Positions 11,842 to 23,956 of a DNA stretch of 64,000 nucleotides are shown here, one piece after another. Position numbers and translations under genes: made by a program. Each line of letters begins with the position of its first letter. Position 1 is the stretch's first letter. The stretch spans positions 15,064,501 to 15,128,500 of the forward strand of contig NC_057768.1 in NCBI RefSeq assembly GCF_010389155.1, given 5' to 3'. The DNA is from Erigeron canadensis (taxonomy: Eukaryota; Streptophyta; Magnoliopsida; Asterales; Asteraceae). The notes under the pieces were generated by a model. The model had not been told where the DNA came from. It saw only the letters and a program-made list of their open reading frames with translations, and ran no database searches.

Positions 11842-14414
11842 TGTAACACCCCACCGTTGGCGGAAACATGAGGTGTCATGAAAAGCACAGCACGACATGG
11901 AATTACATAGATACTGCTAAATGAAATAGAATATATTAGATATATTCCCAAAAACATGAGTTCAAAGTCATAACAGTGCTAAAATAGCTTATTACAGACA
12001 AGTCCATAGAGAAATAATCCAAGGCATGTAGCCTTAAAGTCTAACGATAAATAAGGAGCACTAATCTCCGAAGTCCAGCCTAGCATAGCAGTCTCTATCC
12101 CTGATTAGCCTGAGCACCTGAAAAGTATACTAAAACGTGTCAACACAAAGGTTGGTGAGTTCGTAGGTTTTAGTCAAACGTCTAGTCAAAGAATAAGTCT
12201 TTTGTCGATTATTTTAAGTCTAAACCAGTAATAGTTCAATATATAACGAGCAGAGTTACGCCATAATAAGTCCAAAGTCTCAATGTCTCAAAGTCCGGCC
12301 TTACGGTACCTGCCTTAGTCCAAAGTCTCAAGTCTCAACACACACAATAAGCACGTCCAAAGCACAACAAACAAACACATAATCACACACATACAACAAG
12401 ATCAAAGCACGTCAAATGGCACAAGTAACTCTATACGCACAGGCTCAATATTGAACATAAAACAGAAACCGGCATAACTGTTTGAAAATAAGTATACTTT
12501 CCACCCCAAAACTTGTAAAAAGAGGGGCTACGAAACTCACCTGAAAAGTGTTATGATAGTTTAACGAACGAGCACGACAAGCACAATCAAAGTCCACGAC
12601 AATCAACACCTATGAATAATACATGACAAGTCACAGTGAAAGTCTTTGGTATTAAGTCTTAGCCTATTAGAAATGCCTTTCAGTCCATATGTCTTTATTT
12701 AACTTTTAAAACGACGTTTATCAAAAGTGACGAGACTCGTATTAACCGAAATGAAGTCTGGCTTTGACACCAATGTCCTTTAAGTTCAAAATACATTATT
12801 TAATCAATAAAACCTAATTTGAAATCATTTTATAGCCCAAAATAAGTTTCACTCGAACTTAACCAAAACTAGACGAAACCGGTGGTTTTAACCGAAAAGT
12901 TTGCGAAACCGAAATGAATAGAGGTAGAGCTCAACCTAGTGGTTGAACTTGACCATGTACAGCCCAAAAATGTCATTTTAGAACCATTTAATCATAAGTT
13001 AGTCAATTGGACCAAAACTACATCTTTTGAGAAAACTAGTCAAGTTTAAGAACCGATTAAGCGCGTACGGACACGAAAGGCTAAAGAATTCGATTATATG
13101 AGTTGGGAAGTGGTCAAGCTCGACCATGACAGGTCTAGTTAGACCTGGACAGAGGTAAAAATGAGTTCTTCCCAAGACTTAAGGGTCCGAGAGTTAAAAC
13201 AAGTCATTTGGAGTCAACTAGGAGCTTTACGAGTCGTTTAAGCGACAAAAACCCATGGAGGTCGAGCTAGACCATTAGAGGTCGAGCTTAGACCAGCCTA
13301 GGTCGAGCTAAGCCTTCCTAGGTCGAGCTTAGACCAGCATAGGTCGAGCTAAGCCTGGCCGGAGTCGGATTCAAACGCGATTTGTGCAAAAACGAACGAT
13401 TTTGATGCGATTTTGTTAAAATAATGAGATCTAAGACTAGCCAATCCATATCCATGAGTCTTGATTGCTCAAAAGTGTCACAAATCAGTACAAAAAGGGT
13501 GAAGTTCGACCGATTTCATACATCATGTGTCTGACAATTGCACAACCTTCATCTTGGATGTGAAATCGACTAGTTTTAGAGTCTTTTAGCCAAGTGAAGG
13601 ATATCTTCAATTTTTGCAGTTGCACAAGATCCAAATTACAAAAGTGCATAATGTATCAAATCAAAGCCTTAATCAAGGTTCAATTCGTTTCTTACACACA
13701 TTTGTAACCGAAATTGCACAATCAAAAATCAAAGACATGATTCGCTTAACTTTTGATAAGAACCGAAAAGAAAACATATACATATACATATAAAACGACT
13801 TGAATAGATTAAGAACAGAACTTACACAAGTTTTGATGTTCACTTGTTTCTTGATCGGGGATTGAAGCCTTGATTGATTTGCAAGCGTTTAGAACCGAAA
13901 ACAAGTGATTTTTGCAAGATAGAATTTGAAAGAAAGCCTTGAGTGCGTGTGTGGCTAGGTGAACGACCAAAACAAGGGAAATGAGAGCAAAAGGCTTGTC
14001 TTGTATTTATAGGCATAGCCAAGGAAGGGGGGGGGGTTCGTCAGACTAACGGAACGCCTGACAGTTTTAGTCCTTTTCGCTTACCGGACGAACACCGAAA
14101 GTCATAGAAATAATTTAACCATATTTTATGATATAATTTTGAATTACGAACAATACGACTAGTCACATGACCATATTTGACCCACGAAAGTATTTTAAAT
14201 CTTTATTTAGGCGTTTCTATTAGACAGCTCGTCTTCCTCAAACATTCGCACCAGGTCCTGAAAAGTCTAGAACACTAGTATACAATAATATTACATGTCT
14301 TAATCATAATGTAATACATAGAATCTCACGTCTTTAGACTTAGGTTTGACGGAAACTGACCTTATTCGAACGGAAAAGTATAGTCACATGGCCGCTCGGG
14401 TGATGGTTGTTACA
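11842..14414 (-). mobile_element. Solo gypsy-type LTR inside copia A's LTR
   Basis: TGTAACACCCC...GGTTGTTACA termini flanked by a perfect CTAGT duplication (11837-11841, 14415-14419). The sister LTR of copia A at about 25265-25285 still has the uninterrupted site, which fixes both edges. Sense is leftward: TATAAATAC is at 14004-14011 on the minus strand and the CAGG...GTTGACAC block lies around 12115-12170. No gag or pol and only one LTR, so it is a product of LTR-LTR recombination or a very short element. A G run lies at about 14027-14036. Confidence 0.9.
13111..13356. repeat. Array of short GGTC/GACC palindromes in the solo LTR
   Basis: 13111-13126 is TGGTC...GACCA. 13130-13147 has 8-bp arms CAGGTCTA/TAGACCTG around GT. 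Five units of the GGTCGAGCT(T)AGACC or AGGTCGAGCTAAGCCT type follow at about 20-bp spacing (13260, 13279, 13299, 13319, 13340). In LTR sense they lie about 650-900 bp downstream of the TATA box. Confidence 0.75.
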
Positions 14415-15292
14415 CTAGTATTACGATAAATATAAATGCAAGAATATATATAACGTAATACGTACTTAAGCAATATAAAGATAAGCAAGTAAGTAAATGG
14501 TGAGACACAATGTAATTTTCAAGTGTATTTTATTTATTGATGTTAAATAAAATACAAGGTTGTTACGGAACAAGATATTACAAAGTAAGTATCTAAACAA
14601 CCTATGAATTACAAGTGATCTAACTTTGCTAAATAAACTCTTTGATCGAAATACTTAAAGTTGTGAAGTATGACTGTTTAGATCGAGAGTATTTGAGCAA
14701 AGGCACCAAATTGCAAAAGTATGTACTTTGGACGAGGAAGTGACTTGGTATTTATAAGCAAAAAGAATAAATATAATATTCTTTTTGCCGTACAAATATG
14801 GTTACATGCATTTAAGGAAATTACTTTAATTCCTTAAATGCATTGATTAAAGTACAAGAATAAAGTCACATGATAGTGACTTGTCTTCTAATTAACCAAC
14901 CACTTTTACATGCGTGTAAGGCTTTTAACAAAGGACAAATGGATTGTCCGGTTAAAGGCATGTAAAGGCATAAAGTCAATTCCTCGTAATTAGTGTTCAG
15001 ACTTGTAAGGTCTAGAACACTGACAAGGACTCCAGTCAGGAGATCTGATAAGTCTTCCAGTGAGCTCCGCTATATTTCAGACTTCTTTCTTTAGACTTCA
15101 GTCTTCGACTTCAGTAAGGATGTTCTTCAGTGGAAAGATCTTGACTGGAGTGAAGTCCAGTGAACGAATCTGGTGGAATCCAGATTCCTGTACAAGTAAG
15201 TTGTTCATTGGTCTTCACATAATTTCTGGACAAATCTTCAGAGGGCTCCAGTAATCACGTCTGGAGCAAGTCCAGTAAATCTGGACCTAACA

Positions 15293-15306
15293 AATTCCCC
15301 CTATTT
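15293..15306 (-). other. Polypurine tract of copia A
   Basis: On the minus strand AATAGGGGGAATT directly precedes TGTTAGG, the start of the 3' LTR. The identical tract is at the equivalent position in copia B. Confidence 0.85.
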
Positions 15307-15563
15307 GTTTAGAAATTATGCAAGGATTTTCAAGCTTTTATCTATACAAGTTTGTGCTTGAAAAATTTGACAAAGTCTAATTTGAATTTCTGGAGAGCCA
15401 CTTTATAGATCATTAGTGTTCCCAGTTTGTACATTTTAATTTCTATACTTAATCTGGATAAGTACTTGTGAAAAATAGGAATTGCAACTTATATTTACAG
15501 ACATCAACTGGAGGAAAGTTACAATTTTATCAACATAAAATGAATACATGTACAATATCAGAG

Positions 15564-17738
15564 TCAGGCCTTTTTCTTTTCAGCATGCCCAGATGGCTCT
15601 TCAGTGGCCTTCCTCTTTACACCTGGAGATGAAAAAGTAGTAAGATCATCAGTAAAGTTCCCTTCTCTGAAGAGTTTGACATGGAACTTAGAGAAGTTGT
15701 CATGACTTTCTGCCAAATGGATCTCAGCACCCAGTATTGATCGGACTTCAGCTCTAAATTGTGACAAATGTTCATACTTTTCTTTTGTCTGAGCCCTTTT
15801 CACCATTTCATCCACTTCCCTGGACACCTTTCTCTGTTCAGCAGCTTGTTGAAATTTTTCTTTATTAATCCTTTCAGTTGTGTTCAAGGGAATGAAGGTG
15901 CTAAGATCTGCATCTCTGGCAGCTTTGGATTTTCTGGCTGGTGCCTTGGGCAAACCCTTAACCTTCTTCCTATATTCATGCTCCAGAGTAGTTGCATTAC
16001 TCCTTACTTGTTGCTGGATATTTTTTAATTCTTCTCTTCTCTGGGCAATAAGATCCAGTATGCTCACACCATAAATTTCAGAATCATATACTTGTTCATC
16101 CTGAGCATACATGGATCGAATATAGACATCATCCAAGGCATCCAGACACTTCTTCAGCCTGGGATCATCCCTCATCTTTTTGTAAACTTCAATTTATATG
16201 CCTAACCTGCAAGCGTTGTAAGAATCCAGAGTCCCATGCCTGGCCATATCTAACTGGTGGGCAATCAAGTCATCTTTTAGATTCTTCTTGAAAATTTCAA
16301 TCAAGATGCACTCTTTGCCTTGGCCTCATCAGCAGACACATATTCCTCTTTTGCTTCATCTGTTGGTTCCCCAGACACCACTTTCTTTCTCTTGATACTT
16401 TTCATTGTGGTTGGGATGTCTGGGAACTCTTCAAATACTAGCTCACTGGCATCAGTACCAGCAGCCTCTTCTTCAACTTGTCCACTGGCTTCAGTACCAA
16501 TGACATCCTCTCCAATAACCTTCTTCCAGACTTCGATCTTCTTCTTAAGATCACCAACCTTCTCTGTACCAAAACCAGAACCTTCCCCCTTGGAAGCATC
16601 TCCAGATTGAAGATGATTCCACACCTGATCCAGCTTATGTCTGTCAGCAGAGTCAAATGTTCGACCAGACACTGGAGCAATGTTGTTCACAGTTTTCCTC
16701 AACTGCATCACTTCCTTTTTAATTATTTCAAGATCTTGAGGAAAGTGGTGAGGCAACTGGGTGTCGATCATCTTCATTACTTCAGGCAACAACCCATCAC
16801 GAAGATTTCTAAGGAGAGTTTCAGACACCTCCTTAGTGATTTCTTTCAACATATCTCCCCTGAACTTTCTAACGACTTCATCACTGAGGGTGCTGATAAC
16901 TGAGTTTTTTTCCAGGGTTGGCCTACTCTCCAGAGAGCTTATTCTGGTGGTCAAATTCTAAACCTCACCAATCAGACTTGCCAGAGGTTGAGCAACTCAG
17001 TTTGAATGGCAGTCTAAACAGTTCTCACCATATCCCCCTTGACTCCCTAGACTGCAACTTGTACAGATTCAAAATTTCTATTTGTTGCCATGACAAGTTC
17101 ATATAGCTTCTCAAAGACTATCTTCCCATTCCTAGCAAATATGTTCATTTCTGACTGAAGATTATTGGAAATAAGAGTTTTGAAGTCAGAAATAACCTGA
17201 GAAGAAGCCTGAAGTGATCTCTCCAGGTCCGCCACCTTATCAAAAAGGCTTTGGACCTCGGTTGAAGAAGAAGAGGAGAGACCACTGGAAGGATTGGTGA
17301 TTTCAGTGATTGATGATACTGGCAATACCCTTGTGATATTTTCAGTTGGTTGGGTGACTGCCAGTGGTTCAGAATGAATTTCTGGTGCAGATGGTGATTC
17401 AAAAGTTGTAGTTGGTGTTTGTTCTGGAGTGTTGGTGTATTTTCTAGGGGTGGAGGAGGCATATCAGATAGAATTGACTGGGAGACAGAGTGGATGGTGC
17501 GATCAATTTCTTCTTTTCCCAGAAAACTCATATTAACATCAAAGTCATTGTCTTTAGACAGTGGATAATCAACCATATCCCAATCTGGGCCGGTTCCACC
17601 TGTTTGGTCTTCTACTTGTACATTCTCCACCCCAACATTCAAATCAATCTGAGCCACTTGCTCCAGATTCTCTCCTTCAATCTGCCCAACTTGTTCCCCC
17701 TCAACCTCTTCAACTATTAGAGACCCATCAGCAGCCAT
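15564..17738 (-). pseudogene. Copia A accessory protein, linker, coiled coil and basic tail
   Basis: Three successive open segments in different frames (17738-17145, 17325-16301 in two frames, 16175-15564) form the C-terminal two thirds of an accessory protein. It starts acidic and Pro-rich, has heptad-rich helices (SLFDKVADLERSLQ; EVSETLLRNLRDGLLPEV), then a charged region with DARDADLST-like text (here ARDADLSTFIPL) and ends SSPGVKRKATEEPSGHAEKK. Copia B has the matching text: ARDSDLSTLIPI and a tail SSPKRKATDAPSGSRPAKK. The basic KRKAT...KK end looks like a nuclear-localisation tail. Several frameshifts; function unknown. Confidence 0.65.
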
Positions 17739-18011
17739 GATGTCCCCACTTTCAGCAGTTGATACTGGTATGACAAGTGGTGATCCAGACCCTCTTTCTT
17801 CTTCACCACTTCCTTCTACAGGTAATGGAGAAATGGTAGTTGGGGCAGTTTCCTGACCAATTTCTCTAGAATCTAGAATCTAGATGAGATGATTCTGGAA
17901 GAGATGATACCAGAACTCCGTCTCTCCTAAGACGACGAGTTCTATTCCTTGGCCTGGTGGGATTGGGTGGAATTTCAATAATAATCTCAGCATGCTACTG
18001 AAGATCTGGGG

Positions 18012-18770
18012 CTATCTGGGAAATAGGTTGCACCCTTTCAGCAGTAACATCTTCAGTAACATCTTCAGAAATAGGTCCCTCAGATATTCACATATTGAAA
18101 AATGAGTTGTATTTACAGAGTACTCATTCTTCAAGGCCCTTCTGAATATGATGGACATAAATCGAATAAATGGAATGAAGGCTTTCCTGCTCTTGACCCT
18201 CAATCTATCCACCAGATCATTAAAGAAAATCTGGGCAAAGTCCACCCTGTACCCATGCCACAAGCAGTAGGCAATCTGGAGCTGTGTCTGGTTTATCTGA
18301 TCTAAACCTCCAGAACTACCACCCAAACACTCAACAAGGTGAGTGAAGAAATATCTCCATGAGTCTGTCAGCCTGCTCATTTAAACAGTGCCCTTCCTGG
18401 GCAGCTGACCATTCTCGTCCTCTATCTCCGTATGCCCCATCAACCTGCACACTTCCCTGGTGTTGATGTCAGAGGGAATCTCAACAGACATTTCATTCTC
18501 ATCAAAATAATTCATCCTCAGGGCATCTCTGAGGGAATCAACAGTAATGGTGAAGCTTTTGGTGCCTTGTTTTAATGTGTAGTGGATGCATTCATCACTT
18601 TCCACATACACTGCAGTATACCAGAATTCACACAGATAATCGTAATACATTTTGCGCGGATTTAGAGTTAGGGCACCATAGAGTGGACTGCTCAAGAAGA
18701 AGGTGTTCAACCTTCCAATGATTGAAGTTGCAGAATGATTGGTTGAGAGTTTGGCCATCCAGTTATTCAT
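18012..18770 (-). pseudogene. Copia A accessory protein, N-terminal domain
   Basis: One frame runs from 18770 to 18012 with a single TAA at 18381-18383; in-frame sequence extends upstream of 18770 to about 18900 without an obvious ATG. The domain contains LCEFWYTAVYVESDECIHY, FTITVDSLRDALRMNYF, WRYFFTHLVECLGG, GLDQINQTQLQIAYCLWHG and DFAQIFFNDLVDRL. The copia B counterpart aligns block by block (EFWYSA, LTLDGFREALRLNYL, WRYFWTQIVECLGG, DFAEMLFSQLL), and element D has the same EFW and LR motifs. It is placed after pol where some plant elements carry an envelope-like gene, but I see no signal peptide or membrane segment. Confidence 0.65.
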
Positions 18771-18904
18771 GTTTATGCGAATGGCATCGGCAGAAAGAGA
18801 TATATGATTTGCCTTTTTGACATTTTTAGCAGGAGCATAATTTGCGGCTAGAAGATTTTTAGGAGATGGTATTGAGATAATTGAAGGTGAAAGTGAAGGA
18901 ATTT

Positions 18905-19832
18905 AAGATTGATAACAGAAATTTAATAAGAGAGATGATGATGATTGGAGAGTAAATGAAGAAGGAAATAAATGAAGGAATTTGAAGATATGGGAGTAAA
19001 TGATTTTCGAGATGAAACTGAAAGTGAAGGTAAATGTGGGTATTTATAGAGGAAAGAGAAAATGGAATTCAAAACGGTAATTTTGAAAAATTTCAAAACA
19101 ATTTTGATCGGTTTTGACATCCGCATTTAATGTTTCTCATCACACATAAATGTATGATGGTTGACAGCCCACAAAAATTACCAACTTGCACTTTTGGTCT
19201 TCCTAAGGTAACAAAACCATCATTTAAGTTGAAAAATTCATGCCACGTAAGGTGAACAGTAACTGTCCAAATGAAAAATTTGTATGGTTGGCATGCACTA
19301 GTATTAAGTATAAAAAGAAAATGATTTGACACATAAAGACTCATTTTAATGCATCTGAAGGTTGACTGGACACTCCAGTTTCACTGATGGATTAGGCCAG
19401 TAGAACATGCATTAATGGTACACTGGAGGGACACTCCAGTAAGTACCCAGATATGACCATTCTGGTAATCCTCAAATACGCACATCAACTAATATAAACA
19501 AATGAGAGGGACACATTTACAAAGTGACTGAAGTCACTTCAAACATGCACATCAACTTATCCAGTATTAATGAGAGGGACACATTTACAAGGTACTAGAA
19601 ACATTTTCCAGAAAAATTTGTCCAGTGAGAAAATAAATTAATAAATTCCCTCTGAAACTTAGATAAAAAAAAATGTGGTCTGAGTCTTTTCCCCTGGAAT
19701 GGTGATCCATAAATCTATCAGTGCAAAGATAGTATCACAAAGGCGTTCGATAGCTTTACTGGTATAGATTTATAAATATTGAATCAAAGAACCCCGCCAG
19801 TGTCACAAAGGCGTTCATAACAAGGTTCCAGA
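18905..19832 (-). other. Spacer between pol and accessory gene of copia A
   Basis: Noncoding. Contains hairpins made from the ACTGGA word: 19365-19379 (ACTGGA-CAC-TCCAGT) and 19422-19440 (7-bp stem, 5-nt loop). It also has a direct repeat with AATGAGAGGGACACATTTAC near 19503 and 19570, and a twice-used TCACAAAGGCGTTC near 19735 and 19803. On the minus strand AGAGGGAATTT near 19650 may be a decayed polypurine tract. Confidence 0.6.
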
Positions 19833-21545
19833 TTAAGGGTTCAACATTCCCAACTCACTGACAAGATTTTGAAAAGTTTTCTCATCCAAAGGTTTTGTAA
19901 ATATGTCAGCAAGTTGTTTATCAGTGGGAATAAAGTGGATTTCAACATCATTTTTCATTACATGATCGCGAATAAAATGATACCTGACATCAATGTGTTT
20001 CGTCTTGGAGTGCAAGACTGGATTGTTTGGGATAGCAATGGCACTGGTATTGTCACAAAAGATAGGAGTCTTTGAATATTTAAGACCATAATCAAGCAAC
20101 TGGTGTTTCATCCAGAGAATCTAAGCACAACAACTGGCTGCAGACACATATTCTGCTTCAGCAGTGGATAAAGAAACTGAAGTTTGCTTCTTACTGGTCC
20201 AGCTCACTAGTTTGCCACCAAGGAAATGACATCCACCAGTAGTGGATTTCGTGTCTATCTTACAACCTGCATGATCTGAATCTGAATAACCCATTAGATC
20301 TAAGCCTGAGCCTTTGGGATACCAAAGACCCAAACTGGGAGTACCCTTAAGGTACTTCAAAATGCACTTTACAGCCGCCAGATGAGATTCTTTTGGGTTA
20401 GACTGATATCTGGCACAAAGGCATGTTGCAAACATTATATCTGGTCTACTGGCAGTTAAATACATTAGTGAACCAATCATGCCTCTATAGGCAGTGGTGT
20501 TCACTGGCTTCCCATCAGGATCTGAATCTATTGTTAAAGGTGCAAAAATTGGAGTTGATTTTGAAGGTGAAGAATTCATATCGAATTTTCTTAAAATATC
20601 TCTAACATATTTTTCTTGATTAATAAGAATACCATCACTGGTTTGTTTAATCTGGAGTCCAAGAAAAAATGTTAATTCACCCATCAAACTCATTTCAAAT
20701 TTTGAAGACATGATTTTTGAAAATTTCTTGCACAAAGATTCATTAGTAGAACCAAAAATAATATCATCAACATAAACTTGTACGAACAGAAGATTACCTC
20801 TTTCACGAAGAATAAATAAGGTATTGTCAATTGCACCTCTTTTGAAACCGTTTTCTGATAAGTGTTTGGTCAGAGTATCATACCAGGCTCGAGGGGCTTG
20901 TCTGAGGCCATACAGTGCCTTGTCCAGACGATATACCCAATGTGGATGCTTTTCATCAATGAAGCCTGGAGGTTGCTTGACATAAACTTCTTCTAATTCT
21001 CCATTCAAAAATGCACTCTTTACGTCCATCTGGTAGACCTTGAACTTATGATGAGCACCAAAGGCTAAAAACATTTTGATGGCTTCTAACCTTGCTACTG
21101 GTGCAAATGATTCTTCAAAGTCAAGGTCTGTCTAGACGTACCCTTGTGCCACCAATCTGGCCTTATTTCTGAACACATGACCATCTTCATCAACCTTATT
21201 CCTGAAGACCCATCTGGTTCCAATTGGTTCTTTCTTGCCAAGTAGAGAAGGAACCAGATTCCAAACTTTATTTCGTTCGAACTGGTGAAGCTCTTCTTGC
21301 ATAGCTATCACCCAGCTTGGGTCATTCATTGCCTCATCAATCTTCTTTGGTTTAATCAGTGATAAGAAGCTGACATATAAACATTGTTCACTGGAAGCAC
21401 TTCTGGTCTGAACCCCTCTACTGGAGTCACCGATAATCTGGTTGATTGGGTGAGCTCTTGTCCATTTAGAGTATTGACCAGGATTGTTTCTTACAACAAT
21501 ATCAGTGCAAGAATTCAATTGATTTTCTTGAATGGGATCTTGCTA
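19833..21545 (-). pseudogene. Copia A reverse transcriptase and RNase H
   Basis: Open segments 21518-21132, 21074-20121 and 20111-19833 are one frame interrupted by stops (TAG at 21132-21134 and 20121-20123). RT is seen from [10 protein letters not shown] and the [17 protein letters not shown] block to the YVDDIIFGS catalytic motif. The RNase H side has [31 protein letters not shown] and the final HFIRDHV...DIFTKPL segment. The copia B protein has CAG where copia A has the 20121 TAG. The SIRE-style [17 protein letters not shown] follows YVDD. The product would copy element RNA into DNA in virus-like particles; this copy cannot make it. Confidence 0.9.
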
Positions 21546-21779
21546 GACAACTTCAGCATCTTCATCAGAATCTGTAAGATCACGATTTGCATCATGAAAT
21601 TCTTCATTTAAAGGCATTTCTTGGATTACTGGCTCAAAATCAATTGAATCTGATACTGGAGGAGTAGTACGAACATCTGATCCAATAACAAGTTCAGAGG
21701 GTAGTTTGAAACTTATTGAATGATAGAATGAAGTATTACTGGAAGGTTTTTCAATTTGCACTGGTTCCAAGTCAGGATG

Positions 21780-22790
21780 ACTGGAAACATCTTCAGATGA
21801 ATCTTTATTGAAGTTGATAGGATCAGATTCACCAATGATAAATGGACTTTCTGGGGGAGAATTAAGGGTTGGCTTTTTATTGATTGCTTCATTTGACTCA
21901 TCAAATGTGACATGAATTGACTCTTGGACCTTTTCCAGTCTTTTGTTATAGACTTTGAAGGCTTTGCGAATGGTTGAATATCCTAAGAAATATCCTTCAT
22001 CAGCTTTGGCATCAAATTTGCCTAACTGACTGGAGTCGTTCAGGATGTATACTGGACATCCAAAAACGTGAAAATAACCAATATTGGTTTTCTATTTCTT
22101 AATATTTCATAGGATGTCTTCTTGTGTCTCTTCACATATACTGAGCGATTTTGGGTGTGACAAGCAGTTGCAATTGCTTCAGCCCATTACATTTTAGGAA
22201 GACCAGATTCAGCAAGCATATTCTGTTCTTTCTTTCTACAACTCCATTATGCTCTGGAGTGTGTGCTGATGAGAAATTCTGGGAGATGCTAGTGTCAGTG
22301 CAGAATTTCTCCAGAGTTGCATTCTGGAATTCTGTTCCATTATCACTTCTTAACTGACACACTTTTCGCTTGTATTTGAGTTCAATTTGCTTGATAAGAG
22401 TGATGACTTCAGCAGCAGTTTCATTCTTTGACCTAAGAAATATTACCCAACAATATCTGGAGTATTCATCAACAACTACCAGGGTATATTTCTTACCAGC
22501 ACGAGTCTCAACATTCACTGGACCAAAGAGGTCCATATGAAGCATATGAAGAGGTTCAGATATGCTAAAATTCTGTTCTGTCTTGAAACTGGTGCATTTC
22601 TGCTTCCCCATCTCACATCCTGGACATGGCCTTTCCTTTTTGAAGGAGACAGAAGGTATCCCATCTGCAAGTTTTTTTTTGGACAACTTTTTGATATTTT
22701 TGAAATTTAAATGGGATAACCTTTTATGCCATAGCCAGTTTGTGTCTTCATCAGCCTTGGTATAGAAAAACTACTCTGAAGGAGAGCTTT
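21780..22790 (-). pseudogene. Copia A integrase
   Basis: The pre-integrase zinc region (WLWHKRLSHLNF, CPGCEMGKQK) is followed by the integrase core with HMDLFGPV, LRSDNGTEF and NGVVERKN, the D,D,E catalytic positions. Directly after ERKN about eight residues present in copia B are missing and the frame shifts, so the C-terminal half (YFLGYSTIRKAF region, about 21950-22010) is only readable in another frame. Integrase inserts element cDNA; this copy is inactive. Confidence 0.85.
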
Positions 22791-22803
22791 CCATATTCAT
22801 CAC

Positions 22804-23125
22804 TTACACATTCCTTTTTCTGGAAGCAATCAGTACTACCTTCCAATCCTTATTAAATACGATGCCTTGAGAGATGTTAAATAGCACTTGGTAGCCATCA
22901 TCACACAACTGGTTCACACTTATGAGGTTATATTTCAACCGATTTACATAAGCCACTCGTCTGAATTTGACTTGACCATTATTCAGAACACCGTATCCCT
23001 CAGTCTTTCCAGAACCATCATTTCCAAAAGTAATGGAGGGTCCGTCTGAAACTTCAAACTCCTCCAGCAGGGTCTTACATTCGGTCATTGTCCTGCCAGC
23101 AGCGCTGTCAAGATATCAAATATAT
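22804..23125 (-). pseudogene. Copia A aspartic protease
   Basis: The retropepsin active-site region LDSAAGRTM is followed by ITFGNDGSGKTEGYGVL and AYVNRLKYNLISVNQLCDDG, the usual copia protease layout. The codon just before the LDS triad motif is TGA (23116-23118), where copia B has TGG (Trp), a G-to-A nonsense change. The domain would cut the Gag-Pol precursor. Confidence 0.85.
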
Positions 23126-23158
23126 TTTTTTCGATCGCCCTGCACATCCACCAGATTA

Positions 23159-23950
23159 TTAGTTTAAAGGTTTGCGAACCCATCGACTGATGGGTTCTCT
23201 GGATCCACAAGGATGGATCCCAGCTGGTATCTGGTTGATTTCACTTTCAAAAATAGTGGGTTTCTCAATAAACAAAATATTCTCTTCAAATGACACCATA
23301 GCCTTTCCAGATGACTGTACTTTTGGCTTAGGTGGAGGAACAACATTCTTCTTTTTCTGAACCTGGGCTTCTTTAGAAGATGATTGAGGCAAAGGTTTAT
23401 TCTGCTTAACCTTCTTGACTAGAGCATTCATCTGGGGAGCTCCAGTCCTAACCTCAGACAATTGAACAGGAGGAATAATACAAGTTTTGGGCGTTGTTGG
23501 TTCATCATAGATAGTGCTAGGTTTTAACACTCCAGGCAATCGGTCAACAACAGGTATTAATGCAGCAGCATTGACATCACCCCCCAGATATGCATGTTTT
23601 TGTGAGAGGTACTGGTTACGTGCAGCATCATACGGTTTCTTGGTCTCAAGCCATGAGTGGATCAGGATCAGTTTCTTTGTCATAATCTATTACAATTTTA
23701 ATGACAATGTCCACCCATCTTTTAGATGTGACATCTTCTTTCACCAGATGCTCTTCATCAGCTAGAGCCATATAACAACAATCTCTTTCCTCTTCATCAT
23801 CAACTGATGAGTCATCAGAGGGAACCCATTCTTCTTTAGCCACCATGCATTTATTATTATCTTTTCTGCAGACATGAGAGCAATTTGAGCCTGAAGATTT
23901 TTGTATTTTAATCTGTAGCTGTCATCAGGCTTGTTATAAGAAGTTGATGG
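23159..23950 (-). pseudogene. Copia A Gag-to-protease linker
   Basis: Two overlapping open segments (23846-23646, 23683-23159) between the zinc knuckle and protease. They contain the acidic DDSSVDDEEERDCCYMA and TSKRWVDI, matching DDEEVRDMCFMA and GWVDI-like text in copia B, then a Pro/Lys-rich part. It is much shorter than the copia B linker, so a deletion is likely near 23690, where the coiled-coil part is missing. Confidence 0.7.
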
Positions 23951-23956
23951 ACCAGA

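Larger units (their letters stand above)
11733..15292 (-). mobile_element. 3' LTR of copia A, split by a solo LTR
   Basis: The native length is 982 bp once the 2,573-bp insertion at 11842-14414 and one CTAGT copy are discounted, equal to the right LTR. TATAAATA on the minus strand is at 14749-14756. The U3 part (about 15000-15292) is crowded with CCAGT/ACTGG and CTGGA words, including an 8-bp stem hairpin at 15166-15187. Confidence 0.92.

Noticed and set aside
15564..18770. Classical viral-type envelope gene in copia A
   Set aside because: The position fits, but no signal peptide, membrane helix or cleavage site is visible; coiled coil and basic tail argue for an internal protein.
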